From positions 1 to 54,452 of the forward strand of contig DAIDME010000074.1 of assembly GCA_027449125.1 (NCBI GenBank): a DNA stretch of 54,452 nt, read 5' to 3'. A program made the translations under genes and the position numbers. Positions within the stretch are counted from its first letter, which is position 1, and each line of letters begins with the position of its first letter. Below the pieces are notes generated by a model, which saw only the letters and a list, made by a program, of their open reading frames with translations, ran no database searches and was not told the origin of the DNA. The stretch is from Solirubrobacterales bacterium. GTDB taxonomy: Bacteria > Actinomycetota > Thermoleophilia > Solirubrobacterales > Solirubrobacteraceae. This document shows positions 8,419 through 17,523 of the stretch, piece after piece.

Positions 8419-10365
8419 GTGCGGGGCGCGTGTCGGGGCGTCGGGCGGCGCCTGCCCGCCGCCCGCGCGCTGATCGTTGCGTCGGCGCTGGTCGCTGTCG
8501 TCGCCGGCTGCGGCGGCGGGTCAGCCACGGCCGGCGTTCACCGCCAGCGTCACGCGCAGCGGCTGGCGGGGATCTCCGGCACGCTGCCGGCCCGGGGCAC
8601 GCCGGAGCGCGGCGGCACGATCACGGCCGGCCAGCTGGCCGGCCAGACGCCCGCCGAGATCCTTCCTTTGGTCGGGGGCGCGGGCTGCACGATGCCCAAC
8701 CTCGCCTTCATCTCACAGCAGTACCTCCCGCTCTACGCCGGCCCCGACGGTGTCACGCCGGCGGTCAACGAGGCGCTGAGCGCGGCCCGTCCACCCGTCT
8801 ACTCGGGCGGCGACCGCACCGTCGCGATCACGCTCAAACCGGGCCTGCGCTGGTCAAACGGGACGCTCGTCGACGCCCGCGACCTGATCTTCGACATCGA
8901 CCTGCTGCGGGCGGCGGTGCGCGCGTCGCCGGCCAACTGGTGTCAATACCAGGCCGGCCAGTTCCCGGGAGACGTCGCCGCGCTGAGCGCCCGTGGGCGG
9001 CGTACGGTCGTGATGCGGCTCACCCACCGCGTCAACCCCGCCTGGTTCACCGCCGACCAGCTCCAGGGCGTGGGGGCGGGGCTCTATCCGCTGCCGAGCC
9101 GGGTCTGGAACGTCGACTCCCCGGGCGGTGCGCACGTCACCAACTGGGCCAGTGACCCGGCCGCTGCGCTCGCGATCTTCAGGTACCTGCGGGCACAGGG
9201 GGCGGACACGGCCACGTTCGCCTCGAGCCCGCTGTGGAAGGTGGTGGACGGCCCCTTCAAGCTGCGGTCGTTCAACGCTTCGACCGGCGCCTACAGGCTC
9301 ACCCGCAATCCGCGTTACGGGCTGCTGCCCCGGCCGCTGCTGCAGGCGGTGTCGGTGCGAACCTACACCGGGCCGCGGGCGATGCTGGCAGCGCTGCGCT
9401 CGGGCGCGCTCGACCTCGGGTCGTTGGATCCGAGCACGCAGGCCGGCGCCATCCCCGGGCTCGAGCGGGGCGGGCTCGCGGTGTTCGGCGGGCCCGGGTG
9501 GGGCTGGTACGGCGCCGTCATCAACTTCAGGGACACGAGCGACGACTTTGCCAGGGTGGTGGCTCAGCCCTACATCCGCGGCGTGCTGGCCGAGCTGGTC
9601 GACCAGCCGCGGATCATCGCGCGCGTCTACCACGGCTGGGCGGTGCAGGACCACGGGCCGGTGCCGGTGGCGCCCCGCTCTCCGTACCTGCGCGCGGCCG
9701 CCACGACGGTGCCCTGGCCCTATGACCCCGCCAAGGCGGTGGCGACGCTGCGCGCGCGCGGCTGGCGCGTGCGCCCAGGCGGGCGTACAACTTGCGTGCG
9801 GCCGGGAGCGGGCGCCGGTGACTGCGGCGCCGGGATTCCGGCCGGGACGCCGATCAGCTTCAGCTGGGCGAACCTGACCGCCTCCGTCTCGCCGGTCGGG
9901 ATCCGCGAGTCGCGGATCTTTGCCGCGGCCGCACGGCGGTACGCCGGGATCGATGTCAGATTTCTGACAGGCAGCTTTGGCGTGCTCACGGCCGACTACA
10001 ACGACCAGGCCTCCGCTGCGGCGGGAGACCAGAACGTGTGGGGCGTCAACAACTTCGGCGGCGCGCTGACCGGCTACTACCCGACGCAGGCGGGGCTGCT
10101 CGGGCCCGGAGGCGCGCTCAACCTCGGCAGCTACGGCGGCCGCCGCGTGCGCGTGCTCCTGGCGGCGTCGATTCGCAGCCCGGGGATGGGTGCGATCAAC
10201 CGTGAGGTCGGCTACCTCAGCCGCGTGTTTCCGGTGCTCTACATGCCCGATCAGGACTGGATCACGGTCGTCAGCGCCGGGGTCGGCGGCCCGCCGGCGG
10301 CGTTTGCGGCGATGACCCAGAGGCAGTACTTCTTCCAGCTGCTCTACCGGGTGCGGCGCCGCTAG
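8419..10365 (+). CDS. Family 5 solute-binding lipoprotein of peptide ABC importer (first paralogue)
   Basis: A 648-residue extracytoplasmic binding protein of the DppA/OppA class (SBP_bac_5). The N-terminus is a lipoprotein signal: basic start, hydrophobic stretch and lipobox VVAGC with the lipidated Cys at residue 31. Family features include LKPGLRWSNGTLVDARDLIF, the region that contacts substrate, and YIRGVLAELVDQPRII. It is co-linear with the second binding protein at 10632-12593; both carry GGPGWGW, ANWCQY and YHGWAV. The GTG start is 6 bp after ettA, with no room for a promoter of its own. A 27-bp dyad lies beyond its stop. It probably recruits oligopeptides or similar ligands to the permease downstream. 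Confidence 0.9.
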   Translation: MRGACRGVGRRLPAARALIVASALVAVVAGCGGGSATAGVHRQRHAQRLAGISGTLPARGTPERGGTITAGQLAGQTPAEILPLVGGAGCTMPNLAFISQQYLPLYAGPDGVTPAVNEALSAARPPVYSGGDRTVAITLKPGLRWSNGTLVDARDLIFDIDLLRAAVRASPANWCQYQAGQFPGDVAALSARGRRTVVMRLTHRVNPAWFTADQLQGVGAGLYPLPSRVWNVDSPGGAHVTNWASDPAAALAIFRYLRAQGADTATFASSPLWKVVDGPFKLRSFNASTGAYRLTRNPRYGLLPRPLLQAVSVRTYTGPRAMLAALRSGALDLGSLDPSTQAGAIPGLERGGLAVFGGPGWGWYGAVINFRDTSDDFARVVAQPYIRGVLAELVDQPRIIARVYHGWAVQDHGPVPVAPRSPYLRAAATTVPWPYDPAKAVATLRARGWRVRPGGRTTCVRPGAGAGDCGAGIPAGTPISFSWANLTASVSPVGIRESRIFAAAARRYAGIDVRFLTGSFGVLTADYNDQASAAAGDQNVWGVNNFGGALTGYYPTQAGLLGPGGALNLGSYGGRRVRVLLAASIRSPGMGAINREVGYLSRVFPVLYMPDQDWITVVSAGVGGPPAAFAAMTQRQYFFQLLYRVRRR

Positions 10366-10407
10366 CGGCGACCTGCGGGCAGTCGCGCCGCGGATGAAAC
10401 TCTGGAA

Positions 10408-10434
10408 CCGACTTGGACAAAATGTACAAGTCGG
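10408..10434. promoter_or_regulatory. 27-bp dyad between the two binding-protein genes
   Basis: CCGACTTG (10408-10415) is mirrored by CAAGTCGG (10427-10434); inside, after one mismatch, ACA pairs with TGT around AAA. It lies 42 bp after the first binding-protein stop and about 200 bp before the second start. Its A/T-rich centre and lack of a U-tract fit an operator better than a terminator, though either is possible. The 266-bp gap also holds a TTGACC at 10442 with TATACA at 10468; their 20-bp spacing is long for a promoter. Confidence 0.5.
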
Positions 10435-10631
10435 GCCTCCGTTGACCTGCACCTGTGCGTTGTTGGCTATACATGAAGCTGCCGCCGGGTATGAGGTCAT
10501 GCAGTTAGCTGCATGTTAAGCGGCGAAAAATTGTGTAAAAACTGCTTCATCGTGCGCCACGCTATGGCCAGTACGCCATGGACCGGAGGCGTTCATTTCA
10601 TCCCTAATCCATCCACAGAGGGGAAGCTGTA

Positions 10632-12593
10632 ATGAGGTTCATCCCTGAATCGCGCTCCGGCGCTGGTCGCCTCTGGCGACTGTCGGGTCTGGTGGCCGCG
10701 CTGGCTGCCATCGCCGCGGTCGCCGTCGCAGCGACCGGCCTGAGCAGCGCCAAGAACACCGCCAAGGCGGCGTCGTCGACGACGCTTGGCACGAAGGTCG
10801 AGGACGGCACGCTGATCAAGGGCACGCTGCCCAAGAACGGCACGCCCGCAAGGGGCGGCACGATCACGATCGGCCAGATCACCGGCGCGACGCCCACGGG
10901 CATCAACCCGATCATCGCCGGCGCGCAGTGCAGCACGTTCACGTTCAATCTCGCGACGTCGCTGTTCATCCCGCTGTACTACGGCCCCAACGGCGCCAGC
11001 CCGGCGGTCAACGGGAGCCTTAGCGCCGCCTACGCGCCCGTCTACAGCAACGGCGACAAGACGGTCACGATCCGCGTCAAGCCGGGCCTCAAGTGGTCAA
11101 ACGGCCAGCCGGTCAACGCCGAGGACGTCGCCTTCGACTACTACCTCACCAAGGCCGCGACCAACGCCTCGCCGGCCAACTGGTGCCAGTACGCCTCGCC
11201 GACGGAGTTCCCCTACAACGTCAAGAGCCTCACCTACCACGGCAACGTGCTGGTCATGCACCTGACGCACTCGGTCAACCCGACCTGGTTCACCGACAAC
11301 CAGCTCCAGGACACCAACGGCGGTCTGTACCCGCTGCCGGCGAGCTCGTGGGACGTCAACTCGAGCGGCCAGAAGCTGACCGACTGGGCGACCAACCCGA
11401 CCGACGCCACGGCGATCTGGAACAACCTCAACACGCTAGGCACCAACCTGTCTGACTTCATGAACCCGCTCTGGCAGGTGGTGGACGGCCCGTACAAGCT
11501 CAAGAGCTTCAACACCGTCAACAGCTCGTTCGTGCTGACCCCCAACTCGAGCTACGGCCTCAAGCCCAAGCCGACGGCGACGCTCGACTTCAACACCTAC
11601 ACGAGCACGACGGCCGAGCTCAACGCGCTGAAGGCCGGCTCGCTCGACATCGGTGGACTCGACGCCGGCACGCAGCTCGGGGCGATCCCGCAGCTCCAGC
11701 GCGACGGCTACAGCATCTACGGCGGCCCGGGCTGGGGCTGGTTCGGTGGTTTCTACAACTTCAAGGACACCACCAACCACTTCAACAAGGTCATCGCACA
11801 GCCCTACATCCGTGGCGTCTTCGCCCAGCTGACCAACGAGCAGGCGATCGCGACCGACATCTACCACGGCTGGGCGGTGCCCACGGGCGGGCCGGTTGCG
11901 CCCTACCCGAAGTCACCGTTCGTCCCGAGCGTCGCCACCAAGTCGCCGTGGCCCTACAACCCCGCGGCCGCGGTCGCGACGCTGAAGGCGCACGGCTGGA
12001 ATGTCAAGCCGAATGGCACGACCAGGTGCGCGAAGCCGGGCGCGGGGCCGCACCAGTGTGGCGCCGGCATCCCCAAGGGCACGCCGATCTCGTTCGTCTG
12101 GGCCAACCAGCCGTACTCGTCCTCGTCGACGGGTGTGCTCGAGTCTGAGGCGTTCGCCTCCGAGGCCAAGAAGGCGGCCGGCATCAACGTGAAGTTCGCG
12201 ACCAAGTCCTTCACGATCCTGACCTCCGACTACAACAACCAGGTCCCGGCCGGCAAGCAGTACGTCAACGACTGGGGCGTCAACAACTACGGCGGCATCT
12301 TCGTCGACTACTACCCGACGCAGGATGGCGTGATGAACACGACCGGGTCGCTCAACGTCGGCTACTACAACAGCCCGACCGCGAACCGGCTGATGATCCA
12401 CTCGATCAGCAGCCCGAGCGCCGCCGCGATCGCGAAGGAGGTCTCCTTCTTCGCCAAGCAGCAGCCGGTGCTGTACTTCCCGGTGCCTGACACGATCAGC
12501 GTGATCTCGAAGAAGGTCGGCGGCACGACCGGCGCCTTCCTCGCGTTGACGCAGCAGCAGTTCGACGCGTCAGGGTTCTGGGTCAACAAGTAG
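10632..12593 (+). CDS. Family 5 solute-binding protein of peptide ABC importer (second paralogue, non-lipoprotein)
   Basis: A 653-residue DppA/OppA-class binding protein, paralogous along its length to the one at 8419. The export signal (residues about 1-40) has a basic start and a long Ala/Val hydrophobic stretch but no cysteine, so it cannot be lipidated; it must stay bound by its signal helix or be released. Asn, Thr and Lys are more frequent than in neighbours, typical of an abundant secreted protein. A strong Shine-Dalgarno, GAGGGGAAG, sits 7 bp before the ATG, unlike most genes here. It has its own 266-bp promoter region and is followed by two abutting hairpins before the permease genes, an arrangement that usually gives the binding protein higher expression than the membrane subunits. 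Confidence 0.9.
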   Translation: MRFIPESRSGAGRLWRLSGLVAALAAIAAVAVAATGLSSAKNTAKAASSTTLGTKVEDGTLIKGTLPKNGTPARGGTITIGQITGATPTGINPIIAGAQCSTFTFNLATSLFIPLYYGPNGASPAVNGSLSAAYAPVYSNGDKTVTIRVKPGLKWSNGQPVNAEDVAFDYYLTKAATNASPANWCQYASPTEFPYNVKSLTYHGNVLVMHLTHSVNPTWFTDNQLQDTNGGLYPLPASSWDVNSSGQKLTDWATNPTDATAIWNNLNTLGTNLSDFMNPLWQVVDGPYKLKSFNTVNSSFVLTPNSSYGLKPKPTATLDFNTYTSTTAELNALKAGSLDIGGLDAGTQLGAIPQLQRDGYSIYGGPGWGWFGGFYNFKDTTNHFNKVIAQPYIRGVFAQLTNEQAIATDIYHGWAVPTGGPVAPYPKSPFVPSVATKSPWPYNPAAAVATLKAHGWNVKPNGTTRCAKPGAGPHQCGAGIPKGTPISFVWANQPYSSSSTGVLESEAFASEAKKAAGINVKFATKSFTILTSDYNNQVPAGKQYVNDWGVNNYGGIFVDYYPTQDGVMNTTGSLNVGYYNSPTANRLMIHSISSPSAAAIAKEVSFFAKQQPVLYFPVPDTISVISKKVGGTTGAFLALTQQQFDASGFWVNK

Positions 12594-12605
12594 CAAGTGC
12601 GCGGG

Positions 12606-12625
12606 CCATCGCCTGACGGCGATGG
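12606..12625 (+). terminator. First of two abutting hairpins after the binding protein
   Basis: A perfect 8-bp stem CCATCGCC/GGCGATGG with loop TGAC starts 12 bp after the binding-protein stop and directly touches the larger hairpin that follows. Probably part of a partial terminator or mRNA 3'-end stabiliser. Confidence 0.65.
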
Positions 12626-12663
12626 GCGGGTTGGACCGGGCCGAATGGCCCGGTCCAACCCGC
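12626..12663 (+). terminator. 17-bp perfect hairpin between binding protein and permease genes
   Basis: GCGGGTTGGACCGGGCC is repeated inverted as GGCCCGGTCCAACCCGC around a GAAT loop. No U-tract follows and the permease ATG is about 50 bp downstream, so it most likely attenuates read-through and protects the upstream message, lowering permease dose relative to binding protein. Confidence 0.75.
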
Positions 12664-12714
12664 ACCCCGTACCAGCTTTGCGAGCCACCAGCGCCAACTA
12701 ACATCTGAGCACCG

Positions 12715-13665
12715 ATGATCGGCTACATCATCCGTCGTCTGCTGACCGCGGTCATCGTCGTGATCGGCGTCGCCGCGATCACCTTCGCGATGCTGCACTA
12801 CGTCGCTCCGTCTCCGGTCTACATCGTCCTCGGCACCAAGGCCACCCACCGGGCGATAGAGGTCTGGAACCGCCAGCATGGCTACGACCGGCCCGAGATC
12901 ATCCAGTTCCTCAGCTACCTGAACAACCTCATCCACCTGAACTTCGGCTACGCCTACAAGTTCAGCCAGCCCGTCTCAGCGCTCTTCAGGGAGAACGCCG
13001 GCCGCAGCGCCTACCTGTCAGGCACGGCGCTGGTGCTGTCGCTGATCATCGCCCTGCCGCTCGGCATCGTGCAGGCGGTCAAGCGCAACAGCCCCGGGGA
13101 CTACGCGGCCACCGCGGTCAACTTCACGCTGTACTCGATGCCGTCCTTCTTCCTGGGGCTGATCCTCATCCAGCTCCTGGCCCTGGACCTCGGCTGGTTC
13201 CCGCCGGGCGTCAGTGACACGGTGACGAGCACGTTGAGCGCGATCACCCACCCCCGGCAGCTGTTTTTGCCCATCATCACGCTGGCGCTGCTGAACGTCG
13301 CCGCCTTCAGCCGTTACATGCGCTCGGCTGCGCTCGACGAGCTCGCTCAGGACTACATTCGCCTCGCGCGCGCGAAGGGGCTATCCGAGCGCGGGGTGCT
13401 CATGCGCCACCTGCTGCGCAACGCGAGCCTATCGACGATCACGCTGGTCGGCCTCTCCGTCCCGAGCCTGCTGGCCGGCAACCTGCTGATTGAGATCCTC
13501 TTCAACTACCCGGGCTTGGGCCTGCTGTTCTACAACGGCCTCACGAACCTCGATTACAACGTGATGATCGCCTACACGCTGCTCGGCGCGATCCTGACCG
13601 TGCTCGGCAACCTGCTTGCCGACATCACGATCGCCGCCGCCGACCCGAGGGTCCGCCTTGGCTGA
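12715..13665 (+). CDS. Peptide ABC importer permease, DppB/OppB type
   Basis: A 316-residue inner-membrane subunit with about six helices. It opens with MIGYIIRRLLTAVIVVIGV, the usual DppB/OppB start, followed by the long extracytoplasmic segment, and has the EAA loop that docks on the ATPase at DYIRLARAKGLSERGVLMRHLLRNA (about residues 215-240). It ends in LADITIAAADPRVRLG, the conserved DxxYxxxDPR-type tail. Its stop overlaps the start of the next permease. It forms the channel with the DppC-type subunit. Confidence 0.93.
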   Translation: MIGYIIRRLLTAVIVVIGVAAITFAMLHYVAPSPVYIVLGTKATHRAIEVWNRQHGYDRPEIIQFLSYLNNLIHLNFGYAYKFSQPVSALFRENAGRSAYLSGTALVLSLIIALPLGIVQAVKRNSPGDYAATAVNFTLYSMPSFFLGLILIQLLALDLGWFPPGVSDTVTSTLSAITHPRQLFLPIITLALLNVAAFSRYMRSAALDELAQDYIRLARAKGLSERGVLMRHLLRNASLSTITLVGLSVPSLLAGNLLIEILFNYPGLGLLFYNGLTNLDYNVMIAYTLLGAILTVLGNLLADITIAAADPRVRLG

Positions 13666-14626
13666 CTCGCAACAGATCGAGCCGCTCATCGGCGAGCAGA
13701 TGGAGGGGGCGATGCTGGGCCCGGCGCCGTCCGGCGGGCTGCACCAGCTCGTCCCCGACGGCGGCGAGGTCTACGTCACCTCGAGCGGCTGGCGCCTGGC
13801 CTGGCGGGAGTACGCGAGCAACAGGCTGGCGCTGATCGCGCTCGCGCTGCTGGTGCTGGTCGTGCTCTTCTGCTTCGTCGGCCCGATCTTCTACCACTCC
13901 AACCAGACGCTCTCAAATCCGCTCGCGCAGACCGAGCCGCCCAGCGGCGCGCACCTGCTCGGCACCGATCAGAACGGTTTTGACGAGCTGGGGCGGCTGA
14001 TGCTCGGCGGGCAGTCGGCGCTCGAGATCGGTGCCTACGCGTCGCTCGTGGCGATCGTGATCGGCACGCTTTACGGGGCCATCGCCGGCCTGGTCGGCGG
14101 CGTGCTCGACGCCGTGCTGATGCGCTTCGTCGACGTGCTGCTGTCGATCCCGTTCCTGATCGTGGTGCTCGTGCTCGCCACCAAGTACAGCGGTACGGTG
14201 CTGGACATCAGCCTGGTGCTGGGTATCTTCTCCTGGCTGGTGCCATCGCGGCTGGTGCGCGGCGAGGTGCTGACGCTGCGCACGCGTGACTTCGTGATCG
14301 CGGCTCAGACGATGGGGGCGACCCGCCGACGCGTGATCTTCAGGCACCTGATCCCGAACGCCATGTCGGTGACGATCGTCAACATCACCTTCCTGATCGC
14401 CGACTCGATCCTGGCGCTGGCGCTGCTCGGCTTCATCGGCTTCGGCCTACAGTTTCCCAACACCTCCTGGGGTGACATGCTCGGTAACGCCCAGACGTAT
14501 GTGACCAACGGCCAGTGGTGGCTCGTCTACCCGGTCGGCGGGCTGCTCGTCGTGGTCGTGCTGTGCTTCAACATCATCGGCGATGCGCTGCGCGACGCTG
14601 TCGACGTGCGCCTGCAGAGGCGCTGA
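13658..14626 (+). CDS. Peptide ABC importer permease, DppC/OppC type
   Basis: A DppC/OppC-type permease of about 322 residues. A roughly 45-residue hydrophilic N-terminal tail precedes WREYASNRLALIALALLVL, the first helix. LLGTDQNGFDELGRLMLGGQSAL is the family's LGTDxxGrDxxSRll motif, and RDFVIAAQTMGATRRRVIFRHLIPN is the EAA loop. The start is uncertain: TTG at 13658 overlaps the upstream stop by 8 bp, which suits coupling; an ATG at 13616 would overlap by 50 bp and a later ATG at 13700 is possible. Confidence 0.9.
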   Translation: MADSQQIEPLIGEQMEGAMLGPAPSGGLHQLVPDGGEVYVTSSGWRLAWREYASNRLALIALALLVLVVLFCFVGPIFYHSNQTLSNPLAQTEPPSGAHLLGTDQNGFDELGRLMLGGQSALEIGAYASLVAIVIGTLYGAIAGLVGGVLDAVLMRFVDVLLSIPFLIVVLVLATKYSGTVLDISLVLGIFSWLVPSRLVRGEVLTLRTRDFVIAAQTMGATRRRVIFRHLIPNAMSVTIVNITFLIADSILALALLGFIGFGLQFPNTSWGDMLGNAQTYVTNGQWWLVYPVGGLLVVVVLCFNIIGDALRDAVDVRLQRR

Positions 14627-14645
14627 GCGGAGAGCCTGAGCGCGG

Positions 14646-16775
14646 ATGCCAACGCCAGCACTGAAGGTCCACGATCTCACGACGGAGATCCAGCTCTCGC
14701 GTGCGACCGTGCACGCCGTCGGCAACGTGGACCTGGAGATCGGCGAGGGCGAGACGCTCGGTCTGGTGGGTGAATCCGGCTCCGGAAAGTCGATCCTCGG
14801 GCTGTCGATCCTCGGGCTGCTGCCGGGCGGCGGGCACGTCACCGGCGGCTCGATCAAGCTCTACGACCGCGAGCTGGTCGGCATGAAGCCACGCGAGTTG
14901 CGTGAGATCCGCGGCAATGAGATCGCGATGATCTTCCAGGACTCGCTCTCGTCGCTGAACCCGACCAAGTCGATCGGCGAACAGGTCGCCGAGCCGGTGC
15001 GCCTGCACCGCGGAGCAAGCCGCAAGGAGGCGCTCGACCGCGCGCTCGAGGTGCTCGAGCTGGTCGGCCTGCCGCGGCCCAGGGAGCGCCTGAGCGACTA
15101 CCCCCACCAGCTCTCCGGCGGCCTGCGCCAGCGCGTGATGATCGCGATCGCGCTCGCCTGCGAGCCGAAGGTCCTGCTCGCCGACGAGCCCACCACGGCG
15201 CTCGACGTGACGATCCAGGCACAGATCCTGAAGGTGCTCGACGACCTCGAGCAACGGCTCGGGATGGCGACGCTGCTGGTCACCCACGACATGGGTGTGG
15301 TGGCGGGGCGCTCCAGGCGCATCAACGTCATGTACGCCGGACGTATCGTCGAGACCGCGCCGAGCGAAGAGCTGTTCACGGCCATGCGCCACCCCTACAC
15401 GCAGTCGCTGCTCGGGTCGATCCCGCGCCTCGAGTCCGACGCCTCAAAGCCGCTGCTGTCGATCCCCGGCCTGCCGCCCGACCTGACCAACCCGCCGGCC
15501 GGTTGCCGCTTCGCCGCGCGCTGCCGGTTCGCCACCGACCAGTGTCGTGCGCAGGAGCCGCCACTGACCGGCTCCGGCGAGCACTTCTTCGCCTGCTGGA
15601 ATCCCGTCGACGGGCCCGCAGTCATCACTGTGTCGAAACCGGCAGCCGGCGCCGCTCCCGCGGCGGCCGTGGCGGCGTCGGTGATCAGCGAACCCGCGCC
15701 CGCGCCCGCGGCGGCGCCGGCAGCGACCAACGGCAGTGCCCCGCTGCTCGAGCTGGTCAACGTGGTGCGCGAATACCCGGTCACGGCCGGTGCGCTGCTC
15801 AAACGCAAGGTCAACTCGGTGAAGGCCGTCTCCAACGTGAGCCTCTACGTGAACCCTGGCGAGTCCTTCGGGCTGGTGGGCGAGTCGGGTTGCGGCAAGA
15901 CCTCGCTCGGCAAGCTGATCGTCGGGATCGAGAAGCCGGACGCCGGCCAGGTGAAGGTCAGGGGCGAGGAGCTCTTCAAGAAGCGCGGCGGTGAGCTGCG
16001 CACGGCCCGGCGTGTCGTGCAGATGATGTTCCAGGACCCCTACGGCTCACTCGACCCGCGCATGCGGGTGCGCTCGATCCTGCGCGAGCCGATGCAGGTG
16101 CAGGGGATCGGCTCGGCGAAGGAGCAGGACCAGCGCGTGCGTGAGCTGCTGGGCGAGGTCGGCCTGCCCGTGAACGCGCTCGAGCGCTACCCGCACGAGT
16201 TCTCCGGCGGGCAGCGCCAGCGCATCGCGCTCGCCAGGGCGCTCGTGCTCGAGCCCAAGATCATGGTCGCCGACGAGCCCGTGAGCGCGCTCGACGTCTC
16301 GATCCGCTCGCAGGTGCTCAACCTGATGAAGCGCCTGCAGTCCGAGCACGGGATGGCGTCGATCGTGATCTCGCACGACCTGGCGGTCGTCAAGTACCTC
16401 TCCGACCGCATCGGGGTCATGTACCTCGGGCGGCTGGTCGAGCTCGGCACCGGCGACGACATCTACCGGCGCGCCGCCCACCCCTACACCGAGGCGCTGA
16501 TCAAGACGATCCCGGTCCCGGACCCGGCGGTGGAGAAGGCCAAGGCCGACGTCGGCATCCGCGGCGAGCTGCCGAGCCCGATCGACCCGCCCTCCGGCTG
16601 CCGCTTCCGCACCCGCTGCCCGCTTGCGCAGGAGATCTGCTCGCAGCAGGAGCCACCGATGCGACGCTTCGGGCCGAGCCACCAGGCGGCCTGCCACTTC
16701 CCGCTGCAGACGCCCGAGCCCGAGACGGCCGCTACCAACGGTGCCGGCGCGAGCGCAGCCCCGAGCCTCAGCTAG
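14646..16775 (+). CDS. Fused double ATPase of peptide ABC importer (DppD-DppF fusion)
   Basis: A 709-residue protein joining the two ATPases that are usually separate. The first unit (about 1-330) has Walker A GESGSGKS near 42, signature LSGGLRQR and [10 protein letters not shown]; the second (about 365-690) has GESGCGKT near 412, FSGGQRQR and [10 protein letters not shown]. Each ends with the oligopeptide-transporter C-terminal domain carrying the Cys cluster ([15 protein letters not shown] and [15 protein letters not shown]), which in relatives can hold an iron-sulfur cluster. An Ala/Pro-rich linker of about 35 residues connects them. Fusion fixes the heterodimer on one chain. Its 3' end overlaps the convergent HAD gene by 8 bp. 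Confidence 0.93.
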   Translation: MPTPALKVHDLTTEIQLSRATVHAVGNVDLEIGEGETLGLVGESGSGKSILGLSILGLLPGGGHVTGGSIKLYDRELVGMKPRELREIRGNEIAMIFQDSLSSLNPTKSIGEQVAEPVRLHRGASRKEALDRALEVLELVGLPRPRERLSDYPHQLSGGLRQRVMIAIALACEPKVLLADEPTTALDVTIQAQILKVLDDLEQRLGMATLLVTHDMGVVAGRSRRINVMYAGRIVETAPSEELFTAMRHPYTQSLLGSIPRLESDASKPLLSIPGLPPDLTNPPAGCRFAARCRFATDQCRAQEPPLTGSGEHFFACWNPVDGPAVITVSKPAAGAAPAAAVAASVISEPAPAPAAAPAATNGSAPLLELVNVVREYPVTAGALLKRKVNSVKAVSNVSLYVNPGESFGLVGESGCGKTSLGKLIVGIEKPDAGQVKVRGEELFKKRGGELRTARRVVQMMFQDPYGSLDPRMRVRSILREPMQVQGIGSAKEQDQRVRELLGEVGLPVNALERYPHEFSGGQRQRIALARALVLEPKIMVADEPVSALDVSIRSQVLNLMKRLQSEHGMASIVISHDLAVVKYLSDRIGVMYLGRLVELGTGDDIYRRAAHPYTEALIKTIPVPDPAVEKAKADVGIRGELPSPIDPPSGCRFRTRCPLAQEICSQQEPPMRRFGPSHQAACHFPLQTPEPETAATNGAGASAAPSLS

Positions 16776-17472
16776 CCGCGAGCGCGTCGATCGCGGCCGC
16801 GAGCTCCGCGGGCGTGTCGGCCACGGCGTCGGCGCCGAGCAGCTCAGTCCTGTCGTACGGTCCGGTCGTCACCGCCACGCAGCGCAGGCCATCCGCGCGG
16901 GCGCAGGCGATGTCCCGCGGCGTGTCGCCGATCACGAGCGTCCGCTCGCGGGGCCACGAATGCTCGAGGCCCGCCGCCTCACCGGCCCGGCGCCGTGCGA
17001 TTCCCGGCAGCGCCGCGCGGTCCTCGGCGTCGGAACCGAAGCCGCCCTGGCCGGCGGGAAACCAGCGCCCCAGGCCCGCCGCGCGCAGCTTGAGTCGTGC
17101 GACCGGCTCGAAGTTGCCGGTCACAAGCGACAGCCGCCACGCACCCGACGCGGCGAGCGACGCGAGCAGCTCAGGCATCCCGGCAACCACCTTCGCTGCC
17201 AGGTCGTCCGGGCAGAGCTCGGCGTAGAGGCGCCAGCAGGCGTCGCGCACCGCCTCCGCGCGGGCGTCGATCCGCGCCGCCGATACCCCGGCGGCGAGCA
17301 GATGCATGCGCGCGATCTCCCCGTCGGTCCGGCCGGCGGCGGAGTCCCGCAGGCGCGCGCCCGTGAGATCGATCCCGTGCACCTCCTCGATCGCGGCGAT
17401 CAGCGCCGCGGCGTGCTCGCTCGAGGCGCGCTGGACCAGCGTTCCGTCTATGTCGAAGAGCAGGAGCATCAC
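16768..17472 (-). CDS. HAD-superfamily phosphatase (phosphoglycolate phosphatase-like)
   Basis: A 234-residue HAD hydrolase. Motif I DIDGTLV is at residues 7-13 (nucleophile and acid/base Asp), motif II is SLVTGN, and motif IV is VIGDTPRDIACA near residue 190. A helical cap lies between motifs I and II, as in the Gph/PGP group. The Lys of motif III is not obvious, with Arg-rich sequence (ARRRAG) in its place. The substrate is unknown; such proteins remove phosphate from small sugars or phosphoglycolate. Two adjacent Met codons can serve as start. Confidence 0.85.
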   Translation of the reverse strand: MMLLLFDIDGTLVQRASSEHAAALIAAIEEVHGIDLTGARLRDSAAGRTDGEIARMHLLAAGVSAARIDARAEAVRDACWRLYAELCPDDLAAKVVAGMPELLASLAASGAWRLSLVTGNFEPVARLKLRAAGLGRWFPAGQGGFGSDAEDRAALPGIARRRAGEAAGLEHSWPRERTLVIGDTPRDIACARADGLRCVAVTTGPYDRTELLGADAVADTPAELAAAIDALAAS

Positions 17473-17523
17473 GCTTAACTCAAATTACATGGACTGGGTA
17501 CATTGTCAGCGCCCGAGGATTAG

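Noticed and set aside
8854..10500. 548-codon minus-strand frame opposite the first binding protein
   Set aside because: Low-complexity Arg/Pro/Gly composition and no domain; shadow of the real gene.
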